Origin: Jannaschia helgolandensis
GTDB taxonomy: Bacteria; Pseudomonadota; Alphaproteobacteria; Rhodobacterales; Rhodobacteraceae
Direction: 5' to 3'
Assembly: GCF_900109285.1 (NCBI RefSeq)
Contig: NZ_FNZQ01000001.1
Coordinates: 959,001-1,023,000 of the forward strand
Length of the DNA: 64,000 nucleotides
Shown: piece by piece, positions 28,568 through 36,760 of the stretch
Layout: every line of letters starts with the position of its first letter
How positions within the stretch are numbered: position 1 is the first letter of the stretch
Program-made: the position numbers and the translations under genes
The notes under the pieces: generated by a model
The model's input: the letters and a program-made list of their open reading frames with translations, nothing else
Databases searched by the model: none
What the model was told of the DNA's origin: nothing

Positions 28568-29629
28568 TCAGGCGACGCGGCGGGCCGGGTCTGCGGCTTC
28601 TACGGGAACCAACGCGCGGACCAGGTCCCGCATATGCAGCAGGCCCACCTGCTGGCCATCCTGCATGACGCGATAGTGCAGATTTGTATCGCCGCCTGAA
28701 ACGGCGATAACCGATTCCAGATTTTGCGCCACATCGACTTCGCCCGACAGTCCATCGCCAGGCCGGTCGGTTTTCTCCATGACCGATCCTACGCGCAGGA
28801 CGCGGGCGCGGTTGATATCGGAAATGAAGTCGATGATGTAGTCGTCGTTCGGATGCAGCAGGATGTCCTGCGGCTCACCCTGCTGGATGACGGCACCGTC
28901 CTTCAGGATGACCAGGTGGTCCGCCAGCTTGAGCGCCTCGTCCAGATCGTGAGTGATGAAGACGATGGTCTTGTGCAACTCGCGCTGCAACTCCAGAAGC
29001 AGATCCTGCATGTCGGTCCGGATCAGCGGGTCAAGCGCGCTGAAAGCTTCGTCCATCAGCATGATTTCCGAATCCGACGACAGGGCGCGTGCGATGCCGA
29101 CGCGCTGCTGCATGCCACCCGAAAGCTGACCGGGATAATGTTCTTCATAACCGGCCAGACCGACCCGTTCGAGCCACTTCTGACCCTCGCGGTCGGCGAT
29201 CTGGGCCGACTCGCCCCGAACGCGCCGGGACATGCCCGCATTGTTCAGGACAGTGTGATGCGGGAACAAAGCAAACTTCTGGAACACCATCGACATTGTA
29301 TTCTGCCGCAGTTCAGCCAGACGCGCCTCGCCATAGGCTAGCACATCCTCGCCGTTCACGATGACCTCGCCTGCCGTAGGGTCGATCAGGCGGTTAACAT
29401 GGCGGATGAGAGTGGATTTACCTGACCCGGACAACCCCATGATGACCGTAATCTGACCGGCCCGGATATCGATATTAATATCCTGCAGACCCAGCACGTG
29501 GCCGTACTCCTCCAACAGATCGGGTTTGCCTATGCCGTTCCGGACATGTTCCATCATTGCCTGCGGATCAGTCCCGAAGATCTTGTAGAGATTTCGGATC
29601 GAAATCTTGATGTCTGTATCGTCGGTCAT
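28568..29629 (-). CDS. proV: Glycine betaine/proline ABC transporter ATP-binding protein
   Basis: The 353-aa ATPase has Walker A MGLSGSGKSTLIRHVNRL, the signature LSGGMQQRVGIARAL and Walker B IMLMDEAFSALD. A C-terminal extension of about 80 residues resembles a degenerate CBS-type regulatory domain, as in ProV/OpuAA. The N-terminus IRNLYKIFGTDPQAM is typical of ProV. It couples ATP hydrolysis to uptake of compatible solutes. The start overlaps the proW stop (ATGA). Confidence 0.92.
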   Translation of the reverse strand: MTDDTDIKISIRNLYKIFGTDPQAMMEHVRNGIGKPDLLEEYGHVLGLQDINIDIRAGQITVIMGLSGSGKSTLIRHVNRLIDPTAGEVIVNGEDVLAYGEARLAELRQNTMSMVFQKFALFPHHTVLNNAGMSRRVRGESAQIADREGQKWLERVGLAGYEEHYPGQLSGGMQQRVGIARALSSDSEIMLMDEAFSALDPLIRTDMQDLLLELQRELHKTIVFITHDLDEALKLADHLVILKDGAVIQQGEPQDILLHPNDDYIIDFISDINRARVLRVGSVMEKTDRPGDGLSGEVDVAQNLESVIAVSGGDTNLHYRVMQDGQQVGLLHMRDLVRALVPVEAADPARRVA

Positions 29630-30678
29630 TGGCGCACACTCGAGTCGATGCGGCCAAGCGCGGCCTTGGTGGAGCGGTCCAGAATAACCGCGAGAAGAAC
29701 GATGGAGAAACCCGCGACGAGGCCGACGCCCAGTTCAAGGTTCCGGATACCGGCCAGGACTTTCACACCCAGACCCGGTGCCGATACCAGCGAGGCGATC
29801 ACGACCATGGCCAGCGACATCATGATGGTCTGGTTGATGCCGGCCATGATGTTAGGCAGCGCCAGTGGCACCTGAACGCCCCAGAGTTTCTGCCGATTTG
29901 ACATGCCGAAGGCGTCTGCCGCCTCGATCACATCCTTGTCGACAAGTCGTATGCCCAGATCGGTCAGGCGGATCACCGGCACGATGGCATAAAGGATAAT
30001 CGCGATGCCGTAGAGCTTGGATTCGGTGACCGAGAACAGGAAGATCAGCGGGATCAGATAGACGAAGGTCGGCAGGGTCTGAAGCATGTCCAGAACCGGA
30101 ATCGTCATGCGCTGCATGGTGTCTGACCGTGACATGGCGATGCCGATGGGCACGCCCAGAAGCACCGATATGATCGTGCACACGAATATGATCGACAGTG
30201 TGCTGATCGCGTCGTCGTAGAAATCGATGAAGGCCATGAACAGGAATGACAAAGCCACCAGGACGGTGACGCCGATTTTTCTTGTCGAGAACCATGCGAT
30301 GACCACCAGCAGCGGGATCATGATGAACCAGGGCGTTGCCTGAAAACCGTCCAGCGACAAGTCCAGCATCCAGCTGAGTGGCTGCGTCAAGGGATCCAGA
30401 ATCACCTTGAGCGGGTCCTTGATGGCTAGGAAACCTTCCTCGACCGCCTGGGTCATATCGCGGGAACGGGGGATCGAACTGCAGGACTTGTTGAGCGTGT
30501 CGAGCGAGGGAAACGGCGTTTCCATCAAAGGTACCGACGGGGCGGGTGCGCCTTCGACCTGTGTACCATTGGCGCGTGCTATCAACTCGGCCATGGTCAG
30601 CGGGCCTTCGTTCGGGCCGCCTGAACTGCACCAGCCTTCAAGGCCGGTGACCCTGAACAATCCATCGTATACAGCCAT
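29626..30678 (-). CDS. proW: Glycine betaine/proline ABC transporter permease
   Basis: The 350-aa permease has a soluble N-terminal extension of about 115 residues and then about six membrane helices. The permease loop contains VPVIRLTDLGIRLVDKDVIEAADAFG, the conserved OpuAB/ProW region. The N-terminal extension is longer than in Gram-positive OpuAB but usual for proteobacterial ProW. It lies between proX (upstream, separated by a hairpin) and proV (4-bp overlap). Confidence 0.9.
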   Translation of the reverse strand: MAVYDGLFRVTGLEGWCSSGGPNEGPLTMAELIARANGTQVEGAPAPSVPLMETPFPSLDTLNKSCSSIPRSRDMTQAVEEGFLAIKDPLKVILDPLTQPLSWMLDLSLDGFQATPWFIMIPLLVVIAWFSTRKIGVTVLVALSFLFMAFIDFYDDAISTLSIIFVCTIISVLLGVPIGIAMSRSDTMQRMTIPVLDMLQTLPTFVYLIPLIFLFSVTESKLYGIAIILYAIVPVIRLTDLGIRLVDKDVIEAADAFGMSNRQKLWGVQVPLALPNIMAGINQTIMMSLAMVVIASLVSAPGLGVKVLAGIRNLELGVGLVAGFSIVLLAVILDRSTKAALGRIDSSVRQ

Positions 30679-30734
30679 GAGGTTCCCCGTCGTCTTGTTG
30701 TTTCGGCTATGGTCTGTCGCCGTTCGCCGGAAAT

Positions 30735-30760
30735 GGATCGAGCCCCGAAGGGCTCGATCC
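30735..30760 (-). terminator. Intra-operon hairpin between proX and proW
   Basis: A perfect 10-bp inverted repeat (GGATCGAGCC / GGCTCGATCC) with a 6-nt loop sits between the proX stop and the proW start. It has no T-tract. Such hairpins often protect the upstream message, so this one probably raises the amount of binding protein relative to the membrane subunits by partial termination or by blocking 3' exonucleases. Confidence 0.65.
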
Positions 30761-30770
30761 GGATGTCATC

Positions 30771-31763
30771 TTACTGGATAAAGCCTGCAAGCTTCTCGCG
30801 GGCTGCATCGCTGACCCAGTCGCTCCAGACGTCGGAGTAGTTCGTCAGGAAATAGACCGTGGTTTCCTCGCCGGAGGCGTTGTTGCTCTCCTGCCAGGCC
30901 AGAACCTCGTTCATCTGATCGTTGGTGAAGGTCAGGTCGGTCAGCATTTCCGCAATGGCGGGATACTTCCCTTCGAAGTCGGTCGTGACGACCGTCTTTA
31001 CCGGCCCAACCGGATAGGAGGACATGCCTACGTCGAGGCAGTCCGGGTCGGCATTACACATATGGTTCTTCTCGTTGTATGGTCCGAGATCGACCTGCGT
31101 CATGTCATACTTGCCAAGGATGCTCGTCGGACCCCAGTAGTAACCGAGCCAAGGCTCCTTGTTCTCGTAGGCAGAGGCGATGGAGGTTGCCATCGTCTCG
31201 CCGGAACCGTGCTGGAACACCTCGAAGCCGTTACCTTCCAGATCAAGAGCGCGGATGATGCCCGCGTTGGTGTTCTTGCAGCCCCAGCCTTCCGGGCACT
31301 GATTGAAACGACCGCCGACCAGTTCGGGGTTGGCCAGCAGGCCTTCAATGGTGGTCAGTTCCGGATATTCTTCGGCCAGATAGGTGGGGATCCACCAGCC
31401 CTCCACACCGCCGGGCAACAACACGTCGGTCAACGTGGTGATCGTACCGGCTTCGGACAGCTTGCCGTAGGCGGGCGTGCCGTTGATCCAGAGTTCGGTC
31501 ACGATGTCGGGCTTGCCGGTCTCGGCGACCGAGGCCAGCGCCGGCGTGGTCGAGGACGGGATGACCTTGACGTCGCAGCCGTAGCCCTGTTCCATCAGGA
31601 ACGTGGCGACGCCGGTGACGACAGCAGCCGAGGCCCAGTTCATCTCGGTGATGACGATCTCGCCTTCGCAGGCTTCCTGAGCGGCAGCGGCACCGCCGAA
31701 AGCGCCGCCGAAAGCGCCGACGGACGCAGCGGCAAAGGCCGTCGTGATAAGAAACTTCTTCAT
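30771..31763 (-). CDS. proX: Glycine betaine/proline-type ABC transporter substrate-binding protein
   Basis: The 330-aa protein has a signal peptide with a small GAFGGAFGG repeat, then an OpuAC/ProX-type fold: ITEMNWASAAVVTGVATFLME, PDIVTELWINGTP, and aromatic ligand-cage residues in GVEGWWIPTYL and EPWLGYYWGPTS. It binds a quaternary amine or proline-like solute in the periplasm. ATG 31763 has GGGAGATGTGG upstream. It is the first gene of a proX-proW-proV operon, the reverse of the common V-W-X order. Confidence 0.9.
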   Translation of the reverse strand: MKKFLITTAFAAASVGAFGGAFGGAAAAQEACEGEIVITEMNWASAAVVTGVATFLMEQGYGCDVKVIPSSTTPALASVAETGKPDIVTELWINGTPAYGKLSEAGTITTLTDVLLPGGVEGWWIPTYLAEEYPELTTIEGLLANPELVGGRFNQCPEGWGCKNTNAGIIRALDLEGNGFEVFQHGSGETMATSIASAYENKEPWLGYYWGPTSILGKYDMTQVDLGPYNEKNHMCNADPDCLDVGMSSYPVGPVKTVVTTDFEGKYPAIAEMLTDLTFTNDQMNEVLAWQESNNASGEETTVYFLTNYSDVWSDWVSDAAREKLAGFIQ

Positions 31764-31930
31764 ATATCCACATCTCCCAGTGGTAAGATTATTCCATCGA
31801 CTACCCAGTCGACGGGGCTGACCCAGAGTATGGGTCGCGCAATGCAAACCCGGATTTACGCTGAACGGGTCTGGCAGAGAAGGTTGCAAGCGCAGCGGTG
31901 GAGGTCAACCAGCTTTTACGACGCACCTGG

Positions 31931-32740
31931 TCAGATTGCGACATCCACGTCCGGCAGGTTCAGTGCCCGGATCAGATCGCGAACCTCTTGACGGGCAGCA
32001 ATATTCGACAAATTCAGGTTGGCGATTCCGATGTCCTTGAGGTCCAGAAGCGTCATTCCGCGAGGGAACAGTTCGCGGAAGATCACCCGTTCGGTAAAAC
32101 CGGGGGCAACGCGGAAGCCGATGCGTTTCGACAGGTCTTCCAGTGCCTGACCCATCTTGCGCTTGTTGTGCATTTCCTGCGCGCCAAGACGGTTCCGCAG
32201 GACGATCCAGTCAATCGGCTTCAAGCCCGCCTTGGCCCGCAGCTGCCGCGCATGCCAGACCATTTCGGAATAGACCGATGGCCCGATGATCTTGCCGGTA
32301 TCGGCGTCGACGCGGGCCAGCAGGTCAAAGTCCACGAAGCTGTCGTTCAGGGGTGTGACCAGCGTATCGGCCAGGCTGTGCGCGACCTGGCTCAGCCGGG
32401 TGTGGCTGCCGGGGCAGTCGATGACGATGAAATCACAGGTCTCCTCCAGTTCAGCGACGGCGAGGCCGAGGGATTTATCGAACGGGTTCTCGCCTTCGGC
32501 CAGATCGGTGCGATCGACCTTGGGCAAACCCATGACAACAGGTGTCGGCAGCGTCGTGTCATGGCGCGCGCCGTATTCGATCCGGTTTTCCAGATAGCGG
32601 GTGAACGTCCGCTGCCGCAGGTCCAGATCCAGCGCACCGACCCGCAGGCCGGACCGGACCAGCGCGGTCGCGGTGTGCATGCAGGTGGTCGATTTTCCCG
32701 ATCCACCCTTTTCGTTGCCGAAGACGATGATGTGCGCCAT
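31931..32740 (-). CDS. mipZ: MipZ-like division-plane positioning ATPase (ParA family)
   Basis: The 269-aa protein begins AHIIVFGNEKGGSGKSTTCM, with the deviant Walker A of the ParA/MinD superfamily. DLDLRQRTFTRYLENR and FIVIDCPGSHTRLSQ (Walker B) follow. This arrangement fits MipZ, which forms a gradient from the poles and inhibits FtsZ in alphaproteobacteria that lack MinCD. I start at ATG 32740; an upstream in-frame GTG would add five residues. It is a single gene downstream of the rpmE terminator. Confidence 0.9.
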   Translation of the reverse strand: MAHIIVFGNEKGGSGKSTTCMHTATALVRSGLRVGALDLDLRQRTFTRYLENRIEYGARHDTTLPTPVVMGLPKVDRTDLAEGENPFDKSLGLAVAELEETCDFIVIDCPGSHTRLSQVAHSLADTLVTPLNDSFVDFDLLARVDADTGKIIGPSVYSEMVWHARQLRAKAGLKPIDWIVLRNRLGAQEMHNKRKMGQALEDLSKRIGFRVAPGFTERVIFRELFPRGMTLLDLKDIGIANLNLSNIAARQEVRDLIRALNLPDVDVAI

Positions 32741-32882
32741 TGGCCGCTGCCCCACTCTGTGTCCCGACCTTCCTTAAGGGCAGAAACCGTGGATGCCCAG
32801 AATCAGCGAATCGGTGGGCCAATGAAAATCCACAGGGATGGCAAAAACAGCGCGAATTTGCGCATCGCGTCGCCGGAAACGT

Positions 32883-32910
32883 GAAACGCCGCCCCGAAGG
32901 ACGGCGTTTC
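32883..32910 (-). terminator. Hairpin terminator after rpmE
   Basis: GAAACGCC at one side pairs with GGCGTTTC at the other, extended by GC pairs around a TTCG-type loop when read on the minus strand. It lies 20 bp past the rpmE stop and closes the rplS-rpmE transcript. There is no long T-run. Confidence 0.7.
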
Positions 32911-32930
32911 CGATTGTCGCTGCAGAAGGC

Positions 32931-33152
32931 TTAGAAGCCGAGACCAGCGTATTTGTTCTTGAACTTGGACACGCGACCACCGGTATCCAGCAGGCGCGAG
33001 TTGCCGCCGGTCCAGGCCGGGTGCACGCTGGGGTCGATATCCAGCGACATCTGGTCGCCTTCCTTGCCCCAGGTCGATTTCATCTGGACGACCGAACCGT
33101 CGACCATCTTCACGTCGATGACGTGGTAATCGGGATGCAGATCCTTTTTCAT
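32931..33152 (-). CDS. rpmE: 50S ribosomal protein bL31
   Basis: The 73-aa protein begins [20 protein letters not shown] and ends with the conserved region [21 protein letters not shown]. It lacks the zinc-ribbon Cys residues, so it is the Cys-free form. Start ATG 33152 is behind AAGGAGAG. It lies 11 bp after rplS and is followed by a hairpin terminator. Confidence 0.96.
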   Translation of the reverse strand: MKKDLHPDYHVIDVKMVDGSVVQMKSTWGKEGDQMSLDIDPSVHPAWTGGNSRLLDTGGRVSKFKNKYAGLGF

Positions 33153-33163
33153 CACGTCTCTCC

Positions 33164-33541
33164 TTAGCTGGCTTTGGGGGCGCGGTAGTTCGTCTGCTCG
33201 ACGATACGGGCCGATTTGCCGCGACGGGTGCGCAGGTAATACAGCTTGGACCGACGCACGCGACCACGGCGAACCACGGTGATGCTGTCGATATTGGTCG
33301 AATGCAGCGGGAAGACCCGCTCGACGCCTTCGCCAAAGCTGATCTTGCGAACCGTGAACGACCCGGCGATGCCCTTGCCATTCTTGCGGCTGATGCAGAC
33401 GCCTTCGTAATTCTGCACACGCGTACGCGTGCCTTCGGTCACCTTGAAGCCGACGCGAACGGTGTCGCCGGCCTTGAAGTCGGGAAGCTCGTGTCCGAGC
33501 GCGGCGACTTGTTCCGCTTCGATCTGTGCGATCAGGTCCAT
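33164..33541 (-). CDS. rplS: 50S ribosomal protein bL19
   Basis: The 125-aa protein has the conserved [20 protein letters not shown] and [28 protein letters not shown]. It sits at the 30S-50S interface. It follows trmD in the usual rpsP-rimM-trmD-rplS order, but after an unusually long 253-bp gap. ATG 33541 has ATAGGAGGGTCCG upstream. Confidence 0.97.
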   Translation of the reverse strand: MDLIAQIEAEQVAALGHELPDFKAGDTVRVGFKVTEGTRTRVQNYEGVCISRKNGKGIAGSFTVRKISFGEGVERVFPLHSTNIDSITVVRRGRVRRSKLYYLRTRRGKSARIVEQTNYRAPKAS

Positions 33542-33794
33542 CGGACCCTCCTATGGTTACGACGCGGTTTGCCCGCGGATGATGTCCTGCGTCTTTGCGA
33601 CGCGGCTGTTTTTTGTTCTCCGGCCGCTTGGCGGTCCGGCGCACGCAGAGCGTCCCGGCAGACCGGGGCGATACGTCCGCGCGTCCTACATCGGAGCCGG
33701 AGGTGGTGCAAGAGGTCTCGGGGCCTGCCGCAGACGGCGAGCGGGGGGGCTTCCCTCGCGTTCGCTGGAACAGTTTCTGAGCAGAAAGCGTGGG
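33542..33794. other. 253-bp gap between trmD and rplS
   Basis: No gene is supported. The region holds a small inverted repeat (GCGTC / GACGC around TTTGC) followed on the plus strand by a T-rich run, and a CCGGCCGC/GCGGTCCGG inverted pair. It may carry a leader or an internal promoter for rplS-rpmE. Confidence 0.4.
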
Positions 33795-34586
33795 TCAGTC
33801 CTTCTCCAGATACTTCGCCCAGAGATCGGGACGGCGGTCCTGCGTCAGACGCTCGGATTGTTCGCGCCGCCAGTCTGCCACATTGCCGTGGTGGCCTGAG
33901 GTCAGGACTTCGGGTATTTTACGGCCCATCCATTCATTCGGCTTGGTATATTGCGGATGTTCAAGAAGGCCGTGGGAGAAGCTCTCCTCCTCGGTCGATG
34001 CTGAATTTCCCAGCACGCCAGGCAGCAGACGCACGGTCGCATCCAGCAGGGCCTGCGCCGCAATCTCGCCGCCGGTCAGGACGAAATCACCGATACTGAC
34101 TTCGATCATGTCGAAATGTTCGATGACCCGTTCATCGACACCTTCGAAGCGCCCACACAGCAGCGTCACACCCGGACCAGCCGCCAGATCGCGCGCCATG
34201 GCCTGTGTAAACGGACGACCGCGCGGGCTGAGGTAGATCATTGGGCCGCCCTTGCCATCGGAGCCCCTGGTCTCGGCCAGTGCGGCGCCCACGACGTCAG
34301 GCCGCAACACAAGCCCTGCACCACCCCCAGCAGGCGCGTCATCGACGTTGCGATGTCTGGTCAGGCCGAAGCGGCGCAGATCGACGGTGCGCAGCGACCA
34401 GAGACCGCTTTTCAATGCGGTGCCGGTCAGGCTCTGGCCCAGCACACCGGGAAAGGCTTCGGGGAACAATGTCACGACACTGGCACGCCAACTGTTCGGG
34501 CGAACCGGAGTTTCGGCCATCAGGTCACGCGGCTCACGAGAGGCGCGAATCGATTTCTGGCCGTGGGATCGGGTTGGAAAGGTCAT
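33795..34586 (-). CDS. trmD: tRNA (guanine37-N1)-methyltransferase TrmD
   Basis: The 263-aa SPOUT enzyme methylates G37 in tRNAs reading CNN codons. The core starts RASVVTLFPEAFPGVLGQSL. Knot motifs are LLCGRFEGVDERVIEHFD and IGDFVLTGGEIAAQALLDA. An N-terminal extension of about 30 residues with SHGQKSIRAS precedes it, as I recall for Rhodobacterales TrmD. ATG 34586 has AAGGGACGGGGC upstream. It belongs to the rpsP-rimM-trmD-rplS ribosomal operon. Confidence 0.96.
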   Translation of the reverse strand: MTFPTRSHGQKSIRASREPRDLMAETPVRPNSWRASVVTLFPEAFPGVLGQSLTGTALKSGLWSLRTVDLRRFGLTRHRNVDDAPAGGGAGLVLRPDVVGAALAETRGSDGKGGPMIYLSPRGRPFTQAMARDLAAGPGVTLLCGRFEGVDERVIEHFDMIEVSIGDFVLTGGEIAAQALLDATVRLLPGVLGNSASTEEESFSHGLLEHPQYTKPNEWMGRKIPEVLTSGHHGNVADWRREQSERLTQDRRPDLWAKYLEKD

Positions 34587-34625
34587 GCCCCGTCCCTTAG
34601 CGAAGGGATGGGGCATGAGGAAGCA

Positions 34626-34787
34626 TCAGACGATCGCGAAAATACCGAGCGCGGCCAGCAGGAAGATAATCAGCGCAACGACGATCAGGATTTTCGCTCC
34701 GGTCAGAGCGGCCCCCGAAACGCGGCCCATGCCGAGCAATGCCGCGATTGCGGCGATGGCGAGAAGTGCGAGAATCCAACCGAGCAT
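34626..34787 (-). CDS. DUF1328 small membrane protein, 53 aa
   Basis: This short gene between rimM and trmD encodes MLGWILALLAIAAIAALLGM, then a Gly-rich loop and a second hydrophobic helix ending LLAALGIFAIV. That is the two-helix DUF1328 (YtjA-like) pattern. The start ATG 34787 is behind AGGAGACCGTT. The function is unknown. Its position inside the ribosomal-protein operon, 39 bp before trmD, looks like a later insertion into a conserved gene order. Confidence 0.88.
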   Translation of the reverse strand: MLGWILALLAIAAIAALLGMGRVSGAALTGAKILIVVALIIFLLAALGIFAIV

Positions 34788-34972
34788 AACGGTCTCCTGA
34801 CGTTAATAAATGTCATTGCTAACGTGCAGCGGGGCTTGGTGGTTCCCAAGCCATGCGCATCAAAGACATCGGAAGTGGGTGCGCGCCCCAAACAACTCGC
34901 GGTTTATCGGCACTGGCCAGGGGCGCGACCCGTCCACCGGGCAGGAGAGCATCGTGCGGGGACCGGCCACCG

Positions 34973-35509
34973 TCAATCGGTGGTGTCGCTGTCTGCATCT
35001 TCGTCATCGCCGGGCATAAGACCCTTCGGCGGATCAAGAACAATTCGGCCCGACGCCAGATCGACGGTCGGCGCGACGGCCCGTGTAAAGGGAAGCAGCA
35101 CCGTCGCGCCGCCTTTGGGGCGTAATTCCAGAAGGTCGCCCGCGCCGTGGTCGTGGACCGCGTGAATCTTTCCCATCTCGACTCCGCCGGTATCGAAGGC
35201 GGTCAGTCCGATCAGGTCGGAGTAGTAATATTCGTCGTCGGGTAATTCGGGCAGGGCGTCGCGATGAGCCCATAAACGCTGCCCCTTGAGAGCATCGGCG
35301 GCTTCTTTCTGGGATATCCCGGACAGGCGAACGGCATAGCCGCCCTTGATCGGTCGGATCACGGTCAGTTTGGATGTCGTCCCGTTGTCGAGAGTCAGGG
35401 GGCCATAGTCGCCGATGGCGCTGGGATCGGAGCAAAAGCTTTTGACACGGCATTCGCCGCGCACACCGTAGCTGCCCATGACGGCCCCGAGGCAGACGTG
35501 ATCTTTCAT
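34973..35509 (-). CDS. rimM: 16S rRNA processing protein RimM
   Basis: The 178-aa protein begins CLGAVMGSYGVRGECRVKSF, the conserved RimM opening, and continues with a PRC-barrel domain (EYYYSDLIGLTAFDTGG, GAGDLLELRP). The C-terminal tail is acidic (DDEDADSD). RimM helps mature the 30S head domain by acting with uS19. It lies between rpsP and trmD as usual. Confidence 0.95.
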   Translation of the reverse strand: MKDHVCLGAVMGSYGVRGECRVKSFCSDPSAIGDYGPLTLDNGTTSKLTVIRPIKGGYAVRLSGISQKEAADALKGQRLWAHRDALPELPDDEYYYSDLIGLTAFDTGGVEMGKIHAVHDHGAGDLLELRPKGGATVLLPFTRAVAPTVDLASGRIVLDPPKGLMPGDDEDADSDTTD

Positions 35510-35786
35510 GGATAGTGTATCCTTAGAGCCTGGGCGACAGTCCCGCGAAGCCGGTTGTCAATGCATCAACGGTCAAGAGTGCGGCCCGGATGCGCCGGAT
35601 GACGCCGCGACCCGCAGGAAATGAAGCGGGACGATGCCAGCGGTCGCTTCGGGCATCAGGATCGAGATACTGAAATGCCAATGTGCCATGCGATTGGACC
35701 GGACTTTCGGGGTGAGCGCCGGGCGAGTCAATTCCGTTCGCCCGAGGATGGGGCGCAGGCACGTGGCCCACGCCCCGTTTGCCCGG
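35510..35786. other. 277-bp gap between rpsP and rimM
   Basis: Two minus-strand frames are open across most of this gap, but neither has a ribosome-binding site or recognisable domain and both overlap unrelated reading. I see no supported gene. It could be a decayed gene in the operon or an untranslated spacer. Confidence 0.35.
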
Positions 35787-36233
35787 TTACTCGGACTTTT
35801 CTTCAGCGGCGGCTTCGGGAGCCTCATCAGCCGGGGCTTCCTCCGTAACTTCTTCTGCGGGCGCGTTTTTTGCCTCTTCAGCGGCGGCCTCGGCAGCGGT
35901 GGCTTTCGCGGCCTTTTCCTCGGCGCGGGCGACGGCCTGCTTGCCGGGCTCGCCCTTCTTGAGGTTCGCACGCTCTTTCTTCGGCAGCACGTCGGCGGCC
36001 TCGAGGAAGCGGGACACGCGGTCGGTGGGCTGGGCGCCTTCGCCGAGCCAGTACTGCACCCGCTCCATGTTCATCTTAATGCGGTCTTCCGAGTCCTTGG
36101 AGAGCAGCGGATTATAAGTGCCCAGCTTCTCGATGAAGCGGCCGTCACGGGCCATGCGGCTGTCGGCTGCGACGATGGAGTAATGCGGGCGCTTCTTGGA
36201 GCCGCCGCGGGCGAGCCGGATCTTCATTGCCAT
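35787..36233 (-). CDS. rpsP: 30S ribosomal protein bS16 with acidic Ala/Glu tail
   Basis: The 148-aa protein starts [20 protein letters not shown] and keeps the conserved core to about residue 80 ([20 protein letters not shown]). A tail of about 50 residues made almost only of Ala, Glu, Lys and Pro follows. The core length in E. coli is 82 aa; alphaproteobacterial bS16 often carries such tails. ATG 36233 is 25 bp downstream of the chorismate mutase gene. Confidence 0.96.
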   Translation of the reverse strand: MAMKIRLARGGSKKRPHYSIVAADSRMARDGRFIEKLGTYNPLLSKDSEDRIKMNMERVQYWLGEGAQPTDRVSRFLEAADVLPKKERANLKKGEPGKQAVARAEEKAAKATAAEAAAEEAKNAPAEEVTEEAPADEAPEAAAEEKSE

Positions 36234-36258
36234 GATATTGTTCCTTGTTTTCCGTAAT

Positions 36259-36555
36259 TTACGATTGATGTTTCTGATGGTGGTGGATGACTTCCTCGAT
36301 AATGAAAGCAAGGAATTTCTTGGCGAAGTCGGGGTCCAACCCCGCCTCTGACGCCAGCTTTTCAAGCCGGGCGATCTGTGTGGCCTCCCGTTCCGGATCG
36401 GACGGCGGAAGGGCGTGTTCGGCCTTGAGGACACCGACCGCCTGCGTGTGGGCGAAGCGCTCGGCGAGAGTGTAGACCAGCACCGCATCCAGACGGTCGA
36501 TGCTGGCGCGGTGATCCGCCAGAATGGCAGCGGCGCGGGTTGTAGCATCGGTCAT
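36259..36555 (-). CDS. Chorismate mutase (AroQ type)
   Basis: The 98-aa all-helical protein fits a monofunctional AroQ chorismate mutase: [20 protein letters not shown] (helix 1), [20 protein letters not shown] with the active-site Lys and Arg, and a C-terminal helix [19 protein letters not shown]. It converts chorismate to prephenate. ATG 36555 follows GGAAGG. It sits just upstream of rpsP, an arrangement I recall in Rhodobacterales. Confidence 0.9.
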   Translation of the reverse strand: MTDATTRAAAILADHRASIDRLDAVLVYTLAERFAHTQAVGVLKAEHALPPSDPEREATQIARLEKLASEAGLDPDFAKKFLAFIIEEVIHHHQKHQS

Positions 36556-36583
36556 ATTGGCCTTCCGATCTGTTGTGTGGGAC

Positions 36584-36615
36584 GTGCATACGGCAGTGCA
36601 TACGCGGGTATTATA
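36584..36615 (-). promoter_or_regulatory. Candidate promoter with GTATG repeats ahead of chorismate mutase-rpsP
   Basis: A perfect TATAAT lies on the minus strand at 36610-36615, 55 bp upstream of the chorismate mutase start. The -35 region is weak. CGTATGCAC occurs twice on the minus strand (36596-36604 and 36584-36592, 12-bp period) right where transcription would start, and a third copy-like GTATGACACG overlaps the upstream side of the -10. The repeats look like an operator. Confidence 0.45.
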
Positions 36616-36676
36616 CGTGTCATACCTTGCTGGCGCACGGTCGCGACGCGCGATTGGTGGAGCGGTGCGCCAATGA

Positions 36677-36760
36677 TCATAGCCCGAGATCCACATCGGA
36701 CGCGCCGTCGAGGACGGGGCGGGTGAAGGTGCAGTCGTAGATGACGGTACAGGTGATCAT
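36677..36760 (-). CDS. Possible 27-aa ORF coupled to the acetyltransferase gene
   Basis: An ATG at 36760 overlaps the stop of the acetyltransferase gene as ATGA and opens a frame MITCTVIYDCTFTRPVLDG ending after 27 codons. The start context is good by position, but the product is too short to place in a family. It may be a real small protein or the remnant of a longer gene cut by deletion. Confidence 0.35.
   Translation of the reverse strand: MITCTVIYDCTFTRPVLDGASDVDLGL

Noticed and set aside
35510-35786. Gene between rpsP and rimM (frames of 80 codons or more)
   Set aside because: No ribosome-binding site, no domain, and the two competing frames give equally random-looking proteins.
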